64,000 bases of DNA. Source: a virus. Shown one piece after another: positions 35,387 through 44,404 of the stretch. The stretch's first letter is position 1, and each line of letters begins with the position of its first letter. A model generated the notes under the pieces. The model saw only the letters and a program-made list of their open reading frames with translations. It had not been told where the DNA came from and did not search any database. Position numbers and translations under genes: made by a program. The stretch covers positions 1 through 64,000 of IMG/VR virus record IMGVR_UViG_3300017613_002552; one strand, 5' to 3'.

Positions 35387-35952
35387 GTCTGGCTCGTTGA
35401 AACGCCGTACCTGGTTCGCACCTGTTGAATCATATCGGTGTATTCACTAAGTGTTTGGTGTCTGGTTACATCGATATAGCCCATCAGATAATCGGTGATC
35501 GGTCCCTGCGGGTCCCTGACAAAGCCCTCGGCGGGAGAGCCTGGGCGGTAGTCGCACCTGAAACCAAACCCAGATTTGACTACCTCTTCGAGCATCCCCT
35601 GGTACTCTCTGGTGAGCCAGTTTGAAGAACTGCCGCGATTACTACCAATCGATGGTGCAGGTTTCACAATTGGACCAGCAACCGCACCAGCAACACCAAA
35701 GGCATTCATCAGTGCGAGCATGTATGTCTGGTGTTCGGGCCAACTTTCACCACTTATCTCTTGGAAAGGTACAAAGAATCCAGCCTGCGCAAACTTCGCG
35801 CCAATCTAACCGCCGTACTGCCCGATCAGGTTGTTGACAGCAGTCTTTGTTGGTATTGTAGCCTCAGTGAAATCCGTAGCCTGCTTGATCAGGTTCGGAA
35901 GTAAAGCTGCAACATCACTGCTCTCACAGTACGGCGCGGTTGGAGCGGCCAT
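35341..35952 (-). pseudogene. Head-tail connector gene interrupted by in-frame TAG
   Basis: ATG 35952 follows immediately on the capsid stop. The first 48 codons (APYCESSDVAALLPNLIKQ, then FTEATIPTKTAVNNLIGQY) resemble the start of gp6-like head-tail connector proteins. TAG at 35808-35806 is codon 49. The same frame continues open (IGAKFAQAGFFVPF, LMNAFGVAGAVAG, TREYQGMLEEVVKSG) to TGA 35341, giving 203 codons in total. Both halves look like one protein. TAG ends other genes here, so this is a nonsense mutation, sequencing error or readthrough. Downstream Met 35721 could restart only the C-terminal 126 residues. Confidence 0.6.
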
Positions 35953-37089
35953 TTACAGGTCGGCGTCAAAGATGAAAATCTGGTCGGCGCGTTCGAGAAT
36001 TGGGAATACGACTTCGCCGACACCAACACGGTCCTCATACGGAGGCTCAACGTCCTTGCCGTGCCAGGTGTACTTGCCAGGCTTGTACGTTCCATCTGGT
36101 GCAGGCGCAGAGGCAGTGTAGCCAACATCGACACCGGGCGGGATGACAATCAAGCGGTTCTCTCGCAGGAACGGGACGGTGTTGAGCGTAGGACCATCTG
36201 GGCTGGTGATATTACTGCGATACGTCCAGTTGGCATTGTACGGAATCAGTTCATACCCGAACTGGACCTTCAAGAACTCCTGGAACTTACTTGTGTTGAT
36301 GAAGGGAGTTCCCTTCTCGGTGCCTTGCACCCAGGCCAGAACCTTTGTGTTGAAGGCGATATACGAAAGCAAGGTTCCACCCATGATGATCTTGGAGCCA
36401 TGCGCATTGACGCCGATGGTCCTCTCGATCAGGTGGGCAATGACCTCAAGGTCCAGGATTGGATCACTTGAGGGATCAGTCCACGCAACCCCACCACCGG
36501 CGCGAGCGTTGTATCCAGAGAGGGTCGTTGCGGCTTGCTGGAACACAGCCCTGAGCGGGAAAGAGATGGTGATCTGAACGTCACCCCAACTCGGCATCGG
36601 CGATTCGATATCGGCCCCGGAGCCATCAACTGGGGGCCACACAATCTCGCCTTGCAGAGCGTGCATCTGCATATACTCGATCTGCGAATCTACCTCGTCA
36701 TCGCAGGCTGCGGCTTTCTTCCGCAACTTGTCCTGTGCTTCCTTCCGCATATTCCAGGCATTGGTGCCCACGGCAGGCTTGCCAGGCTCGCGCAAAATCA
36801 TCACGTCCTGCGCGTGCATCACGCGGGAGGCCATGACATTTTTGGCCTCGGAGAACTTGCTGGCAAACGGCAGTTCAGAACCAGGAACCGGCACGCCGTT
36901 GATGGCGTACAAGCCAGCCAGGTTGTTCTCACTCGATACGACATCCCAGGTCAATTTGTACGCGCCGACAGGCTTCTTTGGAAGAAGCGTGCTGCCAAGG
37001 TACTGAGCCCGATACGCATCAAGCTCCGGGCGGGTCTTGATCACACCGGTCATGAACTGTTTCGTCAGCGGGTTTGGATGTAGTGCCAT
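35953..37089 (-). CDS. Major capsid protein (lambda gpE family)
   Basis: 378 residues, ATG after GAGGAGGAAAAC. Family features: N-terminal ALHPNPLTKQFMTGV, a central ALQGEIVWPP loop typical of phage_cap_E, DPILDLEVIAHLIERTIGVNAHGSKIIMGG, and C-terminal KYTWHGKDVEPPYEDRVGVGEVVFPILERADQ. Length near lambda gpE (341) and relatives. It is preceded by decoration and protease/scaffold genes, the lambda/Mu order. Confidence 0.85.
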   Translation of the reverse strand: MALHPNPLTKQFMTGVIKTRPELDAYRAQYLGSTLLPKKPVGAYKLTWDVVSSENNLAGLYAINGVPVPGSELPFASKFSEAKNVMASRVMHAQDVMILREPGKPAVGTNAWNMRKEAQDKLRKKAAACDDEVDSQIEYMQMHALQGEIVWPPVDGSGADIESPMPSWGDVQITISFPLRAVFQQAATTLSGYNARAGGGVAWTDPSSDPILDLEVIAHLIERTIGVNAHGSKIIMGGTLLSYIAFNTKVLAWVQGTEKGTPFINTSKFQEFLKVQFGYELIPYNANWTYRSNITSPDGPTLNTVPFLRENRLIVIPPGVDVGYTASAPAPDGTYKPGKYTWHGKDVEPPYEDRVGVGEVVFPILERADQIFIFDADL

Positions 37090-37101
37090 TGTTTTCCTCC
37101 T

Positions 37102-37518
37102 CTAGCCCCACTCTACCAGTCGAGCTTTGAAATTGTGGCCGGTGGCCTGCTTGATGGCATCCGGGATATCACCAACGGTTCCACCCCAGACGAAGCATCG
37201 TTCCTCGATGGCGTTTGCACGGGTCGCCGGGGCAACGATCTGCGACTCGAAGGTGCAATCCCATAGTTCGGTGATAATGCCTTCGTAGTAGGCAGAGTAG
37301 GCACCGTAGCTACTCGCGGCGCTCCAAGGCACGTACATACTCTGATCGTCGTTCTTGCCGACGATCATGCCCGGCCTCAAAAAGTAGTTGCCAAAGTCAT
37401 CGACGGTCAACTTGGTTCTATCAAACGGAAGGCTCACGCCCCGATCCCAAACCCGCTTGACAACCGTCTCAACGGTTCGGTCTCCCATACTGGTTACTGC
37501 GTCTACACTTAGGGCCAT
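37102..37518 (-). CDS. Head decoration protein (lambda gpD-like)
   Basis: 138 residues from ATG 37518, placed after GGAGGAGTAAAC. FLRPGMIVGKNDDQSMYVPW matches the gpD-type pattern in which a Gly-rich strand is followed by a Tyr/Pro hook. C-terminal RANAIEERCFVWGGTVGD is also typical. In relatives it forms trimers that lock the expanded capsid. Position between scaffold and capsid supports the call. Confidence 0.65.
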   Translation of the reverse strand: MALSVDAVTSMGDRTVETVVKRVWDRGVSLPFDRTKLTVDDFGNYFLRPGMIVGKNDDQSMYVPWSAASSYGAYSAYYEGIITELWDCTFESQIVAPATRANAIEERCFVWGGTVGDIPDAIKQATGHNFKARLVEWG

Positions 37519-37520
37519 GT

Positions 37521-38687
37521 TTACTCCTCCCACTCTTTGGCGTAGTCAAATTCATCTTCTTCGCCATCTTCTTCCCGACCGGAAGAACTTTTTCGTTCCA
37601 GCGGGACACTGCCTGGCATCACTTCGATCAGGCTGCCGACAGCATCAATCAGATATTCCAGCAAGAGTCGGCCCGGTTTCTCGCTATCTTTCGACAGCTT
37701 CACAGGGTCATCGCCCTCACCAATCTCTCCGAATCGGAGAATACCGCCAAACCATTCAATGAGCGGCTTCGGCAAACCATTCCCCTCTTCATCCCGATGG
37801 GTTTCGGCCCTTGCTACAACAGCAGCAACTTTGGCCTCCATCGCCTCGGCCTCAAGCTTGACCAGTCTCTCCTCGGCGAGCTTGAGATTCTTTCCGTCTT
37901 GCTCAAGTTCGGCTACCTTGGCGGCGAGAGAAGCCTTCTCTTGCTCAAGCTTTTTCAGTTCTTTGTCACTCACTGAATCCTCCTCTTCTTCTTCTACTCC
38001 TACTTCAAGGTTAACGATTGGGCAAAAATCACCGGTGGCAAGCTCAAGATCGAGCTTGACATCATCTCGTTTCCAATTGCGGTGAAACTCCATGCTGGAA
38101 TACTTGAATTCACCACCTGAGATTGCCTGGATACCAGGAGGAGTCGGATCGACCAGGCCCCAAAACTCCTTCTCAGTAGGCTCAGAATCCAGCTTCACAT
38201 CGCCGACAACTACCTGGATTTCATCACCTAACAGCAAGTGCGTAAACCAGCCAAGGGCACCAGCTTGCGGCTTGTGCCGGGCATCATACGCCGCATCCTG
38301 CCCAGTCACCTGGTCGGCGAAATTCTTCTGCATTGCAAGGAAAATCGGCCTGTTCAGAACAAAGGGGCCACTTGGATGATCGAAAAATCCAGGGTTCGCC
38401 AGGTGGACAAGGAGCTTGCTTTCACCATCGATCTCAACGACCTGCGTTGGTTTCAGTTTCGGAATATACGGTCGATTTGTTGCAGCGGCACCAATGAGGG
38501 CGGGGCCAAATCCGTCTGAGAGCATAATCTCAAGGGATTCCGCCTTGGACTTTTTCAGCGCGGCAGTGCATATCGCATGAGCCTGAGACTTCGCATCCTG
38601 ACCATCTTTTGCAGTTGGCCTAGAAGCAGGGTCCTTCTTCCACTTTGCCAAGAGCCCGGCAACACATTTATCAAGATTTGCTGGCAT
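37521..38687 (-). CDS. Capsid protease/scaffold (Mu I-protein type)
   Basis: About 388 residues from ATG 38687 (GAGGAG six bases upstream); ATG 38693 would leave the ribosome site too close. Residues about 75-230 resemble the Mu I-type protease: FVLNRPIFLAMQKNF, YDARHKPQAGALGWFTHLLLG and GEFKYSSMEFHRN. The rest is a Glu-rich coiled coil (KELKKLEQEKASLAAKVAELEQ) as in an attached scaffold, ending in an acidic tail. In the family the protein assembles the prohead, then cleaves itself. It might also trim the giant portal fusion upstream. Confidence 0.65.
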   Translation of the reverse strand: MPANLDKCVAGLLAKWKKDPASRPTAKDGQDAKSQAHAICTAALKKSKAESLEIMLSDGFGPALIGAAATNRPYIPKLKPTQVVEIDGESKLLVHLANPGFFDHPSGPFVLNRPIFLAMQKNFADQVTGQDAAYDARHKPQAGALGWFTHLLLGDEIQVVVGDVKLDSEPTEKEFWGLVDPTPPGIQAISGGEFKYSSMEFHRNWKRDDVKLDLELATGDFCPIVNLEVGVEEEEEDSVSDKELKKLEQEKASLAAKVAELEQDGKNLKLAEERLVKLEAEAMEAKVAAVVARAETHRDEEGNGLPKPLIEWFGGILRFGEIGEGDDPVKLSKDSEKPGRLLLEYLIDAVGSLIEVMPGSVPLERKSSSGREEDGEEDEFDYAKEWEE

Positions 38688-38706
38688 TTTCATCTCCTCA
38701 ATTGCT

Positions 38707-38735
38707 ATAATACCATAAAACTCTTATGGTGTCAA
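38707..38735 (-). promoter_or_regulatory. Sigma-70 promoter inside the late operon
   Basis: On the minus strand TTGACA (38735-38730), 17-base spacer, TATTAT (38712-38707). It lies in the gap between the glycosyltransferase and protease/scaffold genes and would start transcription near 38700, right before the scaffold-capsid block. It gives the head genes an extra promoter independent of the terminase promoter. Confidence 0.65.
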
Positions 38736-40025
38736 GTGGGTTGATGGGATTACATTGACACCAGTTTTGTTAAGTTCAGCGGCGAGAGCGTAACAGCTTT
38801 TGATTTTCTCCTCGAATAAACTGGCGGTAGTATCCCAAGAAAGGCTTCCAGCCAGCTTTAAGCCACGAGCTATCCACATCTCTCGCTCAACTTTATCTTC
38901 GTAAAGGTAAAGAACTGCCTCGGCCATCTCCGTGCAACTCACAAGGGGCAACTGAGCGCCGGTGTGCCAGAAATCCACGGCACTGGGCTGCATCATAACA
39001 GCGCTCTCGCCATAGATTTCCGATCTTGCAAAACCATCGTCAGTTGTAATTACTGGAACACCGCAAGCCATTGCTTCGATGGCCGGTAGATTGAAGCCAT
39101 GAGCACTCGCCGGATCAATGTAGACATCGAAGAGGTTCATCATGCTTATGAAATCCAGCTTTGACAAATTTTCTAGCTCCTGCTCCTCTTCTACTGGTAG
39201 CGGGAGATTCAGTAACTCTTTCAGGTCCCCACTTCTTGGCCTACCTACAAACTTCCTGCCAGATTGCGCAGGCTTGAGAGTCACCACGTCTTCAACGCCA
39301 AACTCTTTGATCATCCAGCCGAGTTCCCATCCACCAATATGGCCGTCGCCCTTCTCCTCGCAGTGGAGATAAACCATGAACTTCGGGCCGATCCGCTCCT
39401 TCAGTTGTCGGGCCATTCCTAGTACGGCGGGTTGACGATTGGTACGCTTGTTCACGCCAACCATTCCAATGATGAACTTGTCACCCCACCCAACGATTTC
39501 CTTCAATTGCATTCTAGTTTCTTCATCGTATCGGCGGAATGGGGCATGATCGGCACCATGATACACATAGTCAACTGCATGACCATACTCCATTAACACA
39601 TCCCTTCCCCACTTTGTGTAAGTCACTGGCTCCTTTACTATCGAAACCTGTGTAACAACGTGTGGGTTCAATGGGGAACCTTCTATCGGGAAATACGTCA
39701 CTGCCGGGAGAAGCTTACCAGTAACGGCGAGGGTGCCAAAGCGGTTTCGCAGCGTTCCAGGGTCTCCAAGGAAAAAGATCACATCTGGGTCGGCTTGCTG
39801 CAAGAAATCCACAGAGCACCTGAAACCCAACGGGTCATTTGCCGGTACTGGGTAGTACATATTGTATGGCGAAATGTCACTTGGAATTACTCGGTGCATA
39901 GCACCGAGGACACTTACCTCGAATTCATCCATCGGCCAGCGGGACATGATAGCCCTGGCTACGACGCCGAATCCTGAAAAAATGAATGGCGAATCTCCAA
40001 TGTACGCGACTTTGATTTTGCTCAT
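38724..40025 (-). CDS. Glycosyltransferase, GT4-like (GT-B fold)
   Basis: 433 residues. Start IKVAYIGDSPFIFSGFGVVARAI has the Gly-rich nucleotide-sugar loop of GT-B enzymes; the C-terminal domain has HGFNLPAIEAMACGVPVITTD, the GT4 E-x7-E region that binds the donor. It is embedded among structural genes, between the coiled-coil membrane protein and the capsid protease. In phages such enzymes decorate virion proteins or DNA, or alter host surface glycans. The acceptor cannot be read here. Confidence 0.75.
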   Translation of the reverse strand: MSKIKVAYIGDSPFIFSGFGVVARAIMSRWPMDEFEVSVLGAMHRVIPSDISPYNMYYPVPANDPLGFRCSVDFLQQADPDVIFFLGDPGTLRNRFGTLAVTGKLLPAVTYFPIEGSPLNPHVVTQVSIVKEPVTYTKWGRDVLMEYGHAVDYVYHGADHAPFRRYDEETRMQLKEIVGWGDKFIIGMVGVNKRTNRQPAVLGMARQLKERIGPKFMVYLHCEEKGDGHIGGWELGWMIKEFGVEDVVTLKPAQSGRKFVGRPRSGDLKELLNLPLPVEEEQELENLSKLDFISMMNLFDVYIDPASAHGFNLPAIEAMACGVPVITTDDGFARSEIYGESAVMMQPSAVDFWHTGAQLPLVSCTEMAEAVLYLYEDKVEREMWIARGLKLAGSLSWDTTASLFEEKIKSCYALAAELNKTGVNVIPSTHLTP

Positions 40026-40046
40026 CTGTCTTCTCCTATTTTTATT

Positions 40047-40583
40047 CTACTCGAACGGCCTGCTGCTAATTTCTTCTTGCGGACCCCTCAATTCATGATT
40101 TTCCTCTTCAAGTACTTCCATCCGCCCACGCAGGGTCTCTATTTCTCTTGATTGGGTTTCTATTTCTTCTGATTGCCTTTCTTTCTCCTCCCTTTCTTCA
40201 GCTAGTTTTTTACCAAGCTCTTTAACAGTAGCAGTGAGTAACGTATTTCTTTGCTGCTCCCTCCCAAGCTTCGCTTTTACTTCTCCGAGTTCACTCTCAA
40301 GCTTGCTTTTTGTTTCCGCCAAATCCTCCTTCAGTGCCGTAACCTGATCTTGTAGATCATCTATTATGCCACTCTGTGCTGTAACTTTCACAGCATCGGT
40401 TTCAGCATCGACTTTCTCTGTCTCAGCATCGACTTTCTCTGTCTCAGCATCGACTTTCCTTGTCTCAGCATCGACCTTCTTTTTTTGTGACTTTGCAAGA
40501 AAATATGGAACAAGCTGACCAAGCAGTGTGATTATAATGCTGATAATGAGTGGTACAATCAGATCGGCCCATTCAATTTCCAT
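40047..40583 (-). CDS. Membrane-anchored coiled-coil protein with VDAET repeats
   Basis: 178 residues from ATG 40583. One N-terminal helix (LIVPLIISIIITLLGQLVPYFLA), then four VDAET repeats coded by a 21-bp tandem repeat, then a long Glu/Lys coiled coil (KLAEEREEKERQSEEI). Topology resembles inner-membrane spanins, and the two multi-helix neighbours resemble holins, so a lysis cassette is possible. The embedded repeat may vary in copy number among relatives. Confidence 0.55.
   Translation of the reverse strand: MEIEWADLIVPLIISIIITLLGQLVPYFLAKSQKKKVDAETRKVDAETEKVDAETEKVDAETDAVKVTAQSGIIDDLQDQVTALKEDLAETKSKLESELGEVKAKLGREQQRNTLLTATVKELGKKLAEEREEKERQSEEIETQSREIETLRGRMEVLEEENHELRGPQEEISSRPFE
40401..40483 (-). 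repeat. 21-bp tandem repeat, four imperfect units
   Basis: Units begin at about 40401, 40421, 40442 and 40463, all sharing the core CAGCATCGACTTTC with few changes. Each encodes VDAET(E/R/D)K on the minus strand, lengthening the region between the membrane helix and the coiled coil. Confidence 0.8.
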
Positions 40584-40863
40584 CGCTAAACCTCGTATGC
40601 ACTGTGATAAAGATAGCAACAATAGACCACAATGAAGAAATGTTACCAAGCAAGATAAATATATCAGATAATGGCGGCTCGCCCATGCTAGTAATCACCC
40701 TTGCAACAAGAATTACCCCAAATACAACCTGACCGACGAGCCAGCTAATAATGTACGCCCAGTCAACCAGGTATCGCCTATTCCGCCTTGCCCTGTAAGC
40801 TATGTAAGCTAGTGTAGCTAACACCATGACAAGGTAAGCAATTTGTATGGGCCACCTGACCAT
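40573..40863 (-). CDS. Membrane protein, holin-like
   Basis: 96 residues with three likely membrane helices (IQIAYLVMVLATLAYIAY; YIISWLVGQVVFGVILVAR; IFILLGNISSLWSIVAIFI) and basic RARRNRRY after the first. Size and topology fit class I holins. It is followed by the coiled-coil membrane protein and preceded by another small membrane protein. No endolysin is adjacent, so the role stays open. Confidence 0.5.
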   Translation of the reverse strand: MVRWPIQIAYLVMVLATLAYIAYRARRNRRYLVDWAYIISWLVGQVVFGVILVARVITSMGEPPLSDIFILLGNISSLWSIVAIFITVHTRFSDGN

Positions 40864-40875
40864 GATCTCACCTTT

Positions 40876-41127
40876 CTATTCTATTACGGCATCAAAAATC
40901 CACCCAAGGACAACGCCCGATCCAACAGTTGCAAAAGACACGAAGGTCTTTGCAGCATGTCGCCAGCCATTTGAAAAAGCATCAACAAAGACAACAATCA
41001 GGCTGCCGACTAGATAGCAAGCTATGGGCAATAGCCCCCTCCGGCTTGGGGTAAGTTTGTTGATCGCTGGTCTCATCAAATGCCCGGAAAATCCGGCGAA
41101 GATACCAAGTAGTAAATTGAGTACCAT
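40876..41127 (-). CDS. Small membrane protein, holin-like
   Basis: 83 residues with hydrophobic segments LNLLLGIFAGFSGHLM, ACYLVGSLIVVFVDAF and FATVGSGVVLGWIFDAV. It could be the holin, with the following gene its partner or antiholin. Only the topology supports this. Confidence 0.45.
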   Translation of the reverse strand: MVLNLLLGIFAGFSGHLMRPAINKLTPSRRGLLPIACYLVGSLIVVFVDAFSNGWRHAAKTFVSFATVGSGVVLGWIFDAVIE

Positions 41128-41136
41128 GCAGTTCTC

Positions 41137-41466
41137 CTATGCGTGGAAAAGCTTCTTAACGGCCATGTAAACGAAAGCTGATGGAGCATCCCTGAGCTTC
41201 AAACCACTTGGGCTCCGCTGCTCTACATTTACCTTGATTGGGATAAACGTGATGGCTGGCTCGCTAAGATCGCCCATCATTTCGGGCCACTCGTTAGTTT
41301 TTTCCCTATGCTCAAGCATCGATCTGTCCAAGCGAAGACTTAACTCCTCATTCGCAACAAACGTGCCACCGTACTCAAGCATTGCTGCCCGTACCTGCTC
41401 AACCGAAAGGGAAACATTTCTGATTGTCACAAAGCCATTTTCTACAGGAACCCTGCCCCTTGGCAT
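41137..41466 (-). CDS. Hypothetical protein
   Basis: 109 residues from ATG 41466, preferred because GAGAGGTAG is just upstream; the open frame reaches further back into the previous gene. Mixed alpha/beta with one clear helix (VEQVRAAMLEYG). Family not recognised. It lies between small structural genes and the membrane-protein pair. Confidence 0.5.
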   Translation of the reverse strand: MPRGRVPVENGFVTIRNVSLSVEQVRAAMLEYGGTFVANEELSLRLDRSMLEHREKTNEWPEMMGDLSEPAITFIPIKVNVEQRSPSGLKLRDAPSAFVYMAVKKLFHA

Positions 41467-41468
41467 AT

Positions 41469-41744
41469 CTACCTCTCTACAACTCTGCAATAGCCCCTTC
41501 TGACGGCGGTACGACCGGCAGCGGTGACAATTTCATTCTTGACGGTGTATCGCTCACCGGTCGTACCGCCAGACAGAAAGACAGTTGCGCTTGTCGTCGT
41601 GTTGCTCTCCGAATCCTTGGTCAGACCACTCCCAACAGTAAACTCACTGGAGGAAATTGTATCTTCATCCCCCATTGATTCGAGCCAGTCTCCCCAGTCA
41701 ACTCGGAAATCCAGAACTTCTTCTGGGTCTTTCTTGAATTCCAT
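41469..41744 (-). CDS. Conserved small virion protein (fibre-tail adaptor-like)
   Basis: 91 residues. The pattern VLDFRVDWGDWLES, DTISSSEFTVGSGL, ATVFLSGGTTGERYTVKNEI and GRTAVRRGYCRVVE is a common short phage protein, recalled under the name fibre-tail adaptor in some databases; the label is from memory and position. Strand-rich fold. Stop is TAG. Confidence 0.55.
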   Translation of the reverse strand: MEFKKDPEEVLDFRVDWGDWLESMGDEDTISSSEFTVGSGLTKDSESNTTTSATVFLSGGTTGERYTVKNEIVTAAGRTAVRRGYCRVVER

Positions 41745-41754
41745 ACTACCTCGC

Positions 41755-42321
41755 TTATGAAGCGCTGGCCGTACAGGTCATCGTAACCGTCAGCGTGTCA
41801 TCGTCATCAAGCGTCTTGTCTCCGGCAGAGAAGGCACCACCACCGTACAGGGTCCCGGTGCTTCCACCTTTGGTGTTATTTGTGACAAGACAGGCACCAC
41901 CAACGGTTGTATCGTTGGCTGAGATGGTGAATACTGCCGGGCTACCGCTGTTATCGACACTCTGGCCTGAGACACTGCCAAAGGTTGCAGTTTGCCGCGT
42001 GGCTTCGTCGTAAGCTGTGACCTCAGTCCATCCGGCGTGAGAAGCCATCGTATCCCCGGCAGCAACAGAGGGCGTGCCATCTGTCAGGAGAATGTAAAAA
42101 GCGGCGGTGTAAGCAGAACCCTTCAGGTGCTTGTCGAGGCTGTCATCTAGCCCCTCGTTGACGACGAGGTTATGCTCAATGGTATCTCTCCACTTCACCT
42201 TGCCGTCTCTGTCGCGGCATACAAATTCCCATACATTCTTCCGGCCCATTGCGGCCAACGCACCGGCACCGGCACCGGCACCGGCACCAACCTTGACGTT
42301 TTTACTGGAATCCTGAATCAT
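41755..42321 (-). CDS. Virion structural protein with Gly-Ala repeat
   Basis: 188 residues. An N-terminal GAGAGAGAG run is coded by a 6-bp repeat. The body has WEFVCRDRDGKVKWRDTIEHNLVVNEGLDDSLDKHL, then YILLTDGTPS and FTISANDTTVGGACLVTNN, a pattern common in a widespread phage structural family of unclear role, often near fibres or neck. Its neighbour has a matching style. Confidence 0.55.
   Translation of the reverse strand: MIQDSSKNVKVGAGAGAGAGALAAMGRKNVWEFVCRDRDGKVKWRDTIEHNLVVNEGLDDSLDKHLKGSAYTAAFYILLTDGTPSVAAGDTMASHAGWTEVTAYDEATRQTATFGSVSGQSVDNSGSPAVFTISANDTTVGGACLVTNNTKGGSTGTLYGGGAFSAGDKTLDDDDTLTVTMTCTASAS
42261..42288 (-). repeat. 6-bp repeat coding Gly-Ala
   Basis: CACCGG repeated four times plus a partial unit. 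It encodes the GAGAGAG linker of the structural protein at 41755-42321 and is a likely site of slippage. Confidence 0.75.
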
Positions 42322-43913
42322 TTTTCCTCCATTTTTCTATCTTCAAAAGAAATAAAATACGCTCTTCCTTCGTGACCAACAGAGATGGACCTATTCTCTC
42401 TCAGGACAAACAGCGTTCTTTCTGCCGGTGTCACGATATCCAAATCTACAATAGTGCCACTTGTTTGAATTGCACTGACGACTTGAAGATCAATTCCTGC
42501 AATAGAAGCTACTGTGGCAAGAATTTCTGCAACAACAGAAGCGTTCAGGCCCAAATCAGCGCCAGCACCGGCCCGGCCAGCAATAGAGTCTGCCCTTGAT
42601 ACCGATATCGAAACACTACTCAACGCTCCAGAGGCACCACTCTCAGTCAAGCCCCTGGAGTGCCCAATCGAAAGCGAGACATCGTAGTTCAAGCCAGATG
42701 AGGCGCTTATTGCTAAAACAGTGCTTTCCACAATCGAGACGAGCGCCGACGCAAGTCCAGAACTGGACAAACCCGCCGATCTTTCGCCCAATACAGAGGC
42801 TTCAGTACTTGCTCCTGCCGAAGCAGCCATAGACTCGTAAATCGCTACGGCGAGAGAGGAGGTTGCTTGAACACCCGCCCCTTGAGAAATTGACTTCAGG
42901 GAAGAAAGCTCGCTATCTGAGAGGGCAACAGCAAGACCATCCTCACTAATGCCCTGAGTCAAGGAAAGACTGGCACTCGCCGCTAACTGGGCAAGGGCTT
43001 CCTCCGAAATACTTACAACCTTCTCAACTTGAACCCCACCAGCGACTTGACCAAGTGCGGATTGAGAAGCGGCAAATACAGAAGATAATGCAGCGTCACC
43101 AACTGACTCACCAAGTGCGGATTGAGAAGCAGTCAAAACGGAAGATAGCGCCATGTCACCAACAGACTCACCAACGCCGGATTGAGCAATTGTGGCAATT
43201 CTGGACACTGACAGCGATACTTCCACATCTTCTGATGCACTTGCAGGCTGCGTAAAACCCATGACTGGCGCAGGGTAGTAAATTGGTATGTGATCAAGGA
43301 CAGATGGCGTATTGTTCAGTGAAAGAGTGTTTCCACCTACCCGATCCTCAAGCCCCCTGATAAGGGGCCAGTAGCCAACCAAGCTCTGTGGCCTAACAAG
43401 TAATGGCGATGCTCCAGCAGCAAGAGAAGCTATTTCGGCTGCCGTCAGCGCAACATCCCAGATAGCCGCCTCTGCAATGAACCCGTTGCACCAATTCTCT
43501 GACGGAGAATACATCACCGCTCCAATGCTCACCCTATCTGCATCGGTCGGAGCCACGTCTGTAGTCTCCGAACCAGAACTACCACCATCGATATAGGCAG
43601 TCCGTGACGTATCCGAGGTAAAGACGGCTGCACCATGATGCCAAGTGTCTTTAGTGTAGCCCGTACTCGTGAGTGCAGTGTATGGATTGCCCTCGCCCCT
43701 CGCCCTTGCTGCAACCGGATCGCCAGATTCATACCCTGCTGCAATTAGTGCCCAGTAATTCTTGTTGCGATCCTTGTCGCCAAGGTAGATCAAGCCGTGG
43801 TTGTCATAGCCGACATCGATATTAAACCAGCAGGCCATTGTGAGCGGCGTATCTGTTGCCGGTGCCGCATCGACATATAGGCATTCATCTGAGCCGTTAA
43901 AAGAGTACGCCAC
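42318..43913 (-). CDS. LamG-domain virion protein with Ala/Ser helical repeats
   Basis: 531 residues. Residues 1-205 are a LamG/concanavalin-type sandwich (MAYSFNGSDECLYVDA; MACWFNIDVGYDNHGLIYLG; WHHGAAVFTSDTSRTAYIDG; GFIAEAAIWDVALTAAEIASLA). The rest is very rich in Ala, Ser and Val, with imperfect repeats of about 22 residues (TASQSALGESVGDAALSSV). The long repeat region may form an extended stalk. A surface-exposed sugar-binding virion protein is likely; it overlaps both neighbours by a few bases. Confidence 0.65.
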   Translation of the reverse strand: MAYSFNGSDECLYVDAAPATDTPLTMACWFNIDVGYDNHGLIYLGDKDRNKNYWALIAAGYESGDPVAARARGEGNPYTALTSTGYTKDTWHHGAAVFTSDTSRTAYIDGGSSGSETTDVAPTDADRVSIGAVMYSPSENWCNGFIAEAAIWDVALTAAEIASLAAGASPLLVRPQSLVGYWPLIRGLEDRVGGNTLSLNNTPSVLDHIPIYYPAPVMGFTQPASASEDVEVSLSVSRIATIAQSGVGESVGDMALSSVLTASQSALGESVGDAALSSVFAASQSALGQVAGGVQVEKVVSISEEALAQLAASASLSLTQGISEDGLAVALSDSELSSLKSISQGAGVQATSSLAVAIYESMAASAGASTEASVLGERSAGLSSSGLASALVSIVESTVLAISASSGLNYDVSLSIGHSRGLTESGASGALSSVSISVSRADSIAGRAGAGADLGLNASVVAEILATVASIAGIDLQVVSAIQTSGTIVDLDIVTPAERTLFVLRENRSISVGHEGRAYFISFEDRKMEEK

Positions 43914-44404
43914 TATGTTTCCTTTATCTCGACAAACCTAAGTTCAGCATCGCCAGCAGCGGTGTCGCTGGAAGCATCCCTGGTCACTTTAACCCTGAAG
44001 CCCTCACCAACAGCAATGCTGTCCATGTCTGCGCCGTCTGTAAAGGCGACACTGACGATATCAACATTCCCACTCGTTCCTGGAACAGTAGTGTTATCGA
44101 CGCTGTTCACGGCAGCGAAACCATCAGAGTCGAGGTCTTGTTGCTGGTCGCCGATCCTCTCAAGCGACACATCCCAGTCAACATCGCCAGATGTAGCAGA
44201 AGACATTGCAAAATGAAGATAAACCGTGATCCCGCCGCCAGCGTAGTTCCTGGGCATGATATCAGAGAGCACAGCCGATTCGTTTGTCGAATCATCGAAG
44301 TCCAAAACCGGATGACCATTCCTAAAATCTATGGTCGCATAATTGCTACTCGGAGGCTCATTGTGAAGCGCTGTGAACCTGCAAAGCGTATCGCCACTAG
44401 CCAT
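43913..44404 (-). CDS. Virion structural protein, beta-rich
   Basis: 163 residues. Begins MASGDTLCRFTALHNEPPSSNYATIDFRNGH, which recalls a family of phage jelly-roll proteins; then ITVYLHFAMSSATSGDVDWDVSLERIG and a C-terminal FRVKVTRDA strand. Likely decorates the virion together with the LamG protein, which it overlaps by one base (TAATG-like). Confidence 0.5.
   Translation of the reverse strand: MASGDTLCRFTALHNEPPSSNYATIDFRNGHPVLDFDDSTNESAVLSDIMPRNYAGGGITVYLHFAMSSATSGDVDWDVSLERIGDQQQDLDSDGFAAVNSVDNTTVPGTSGNVDIVSVAFTDGADMDSIAVGEGFRVKVTRDASSDTAAGDAELRFVEIKET

Noticed and set aside
1881-35952. Alternative genetic code (TAG or TGA recoded)
   Set aside because: Both TAG and TGA end many well-supported genes here, including late ones, so the two in-frame stops are local events.
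40401-40483. CRISPR-like array
   Set aside because: Direct 21-bp tandem units without spacers, in frame in a coding gene.
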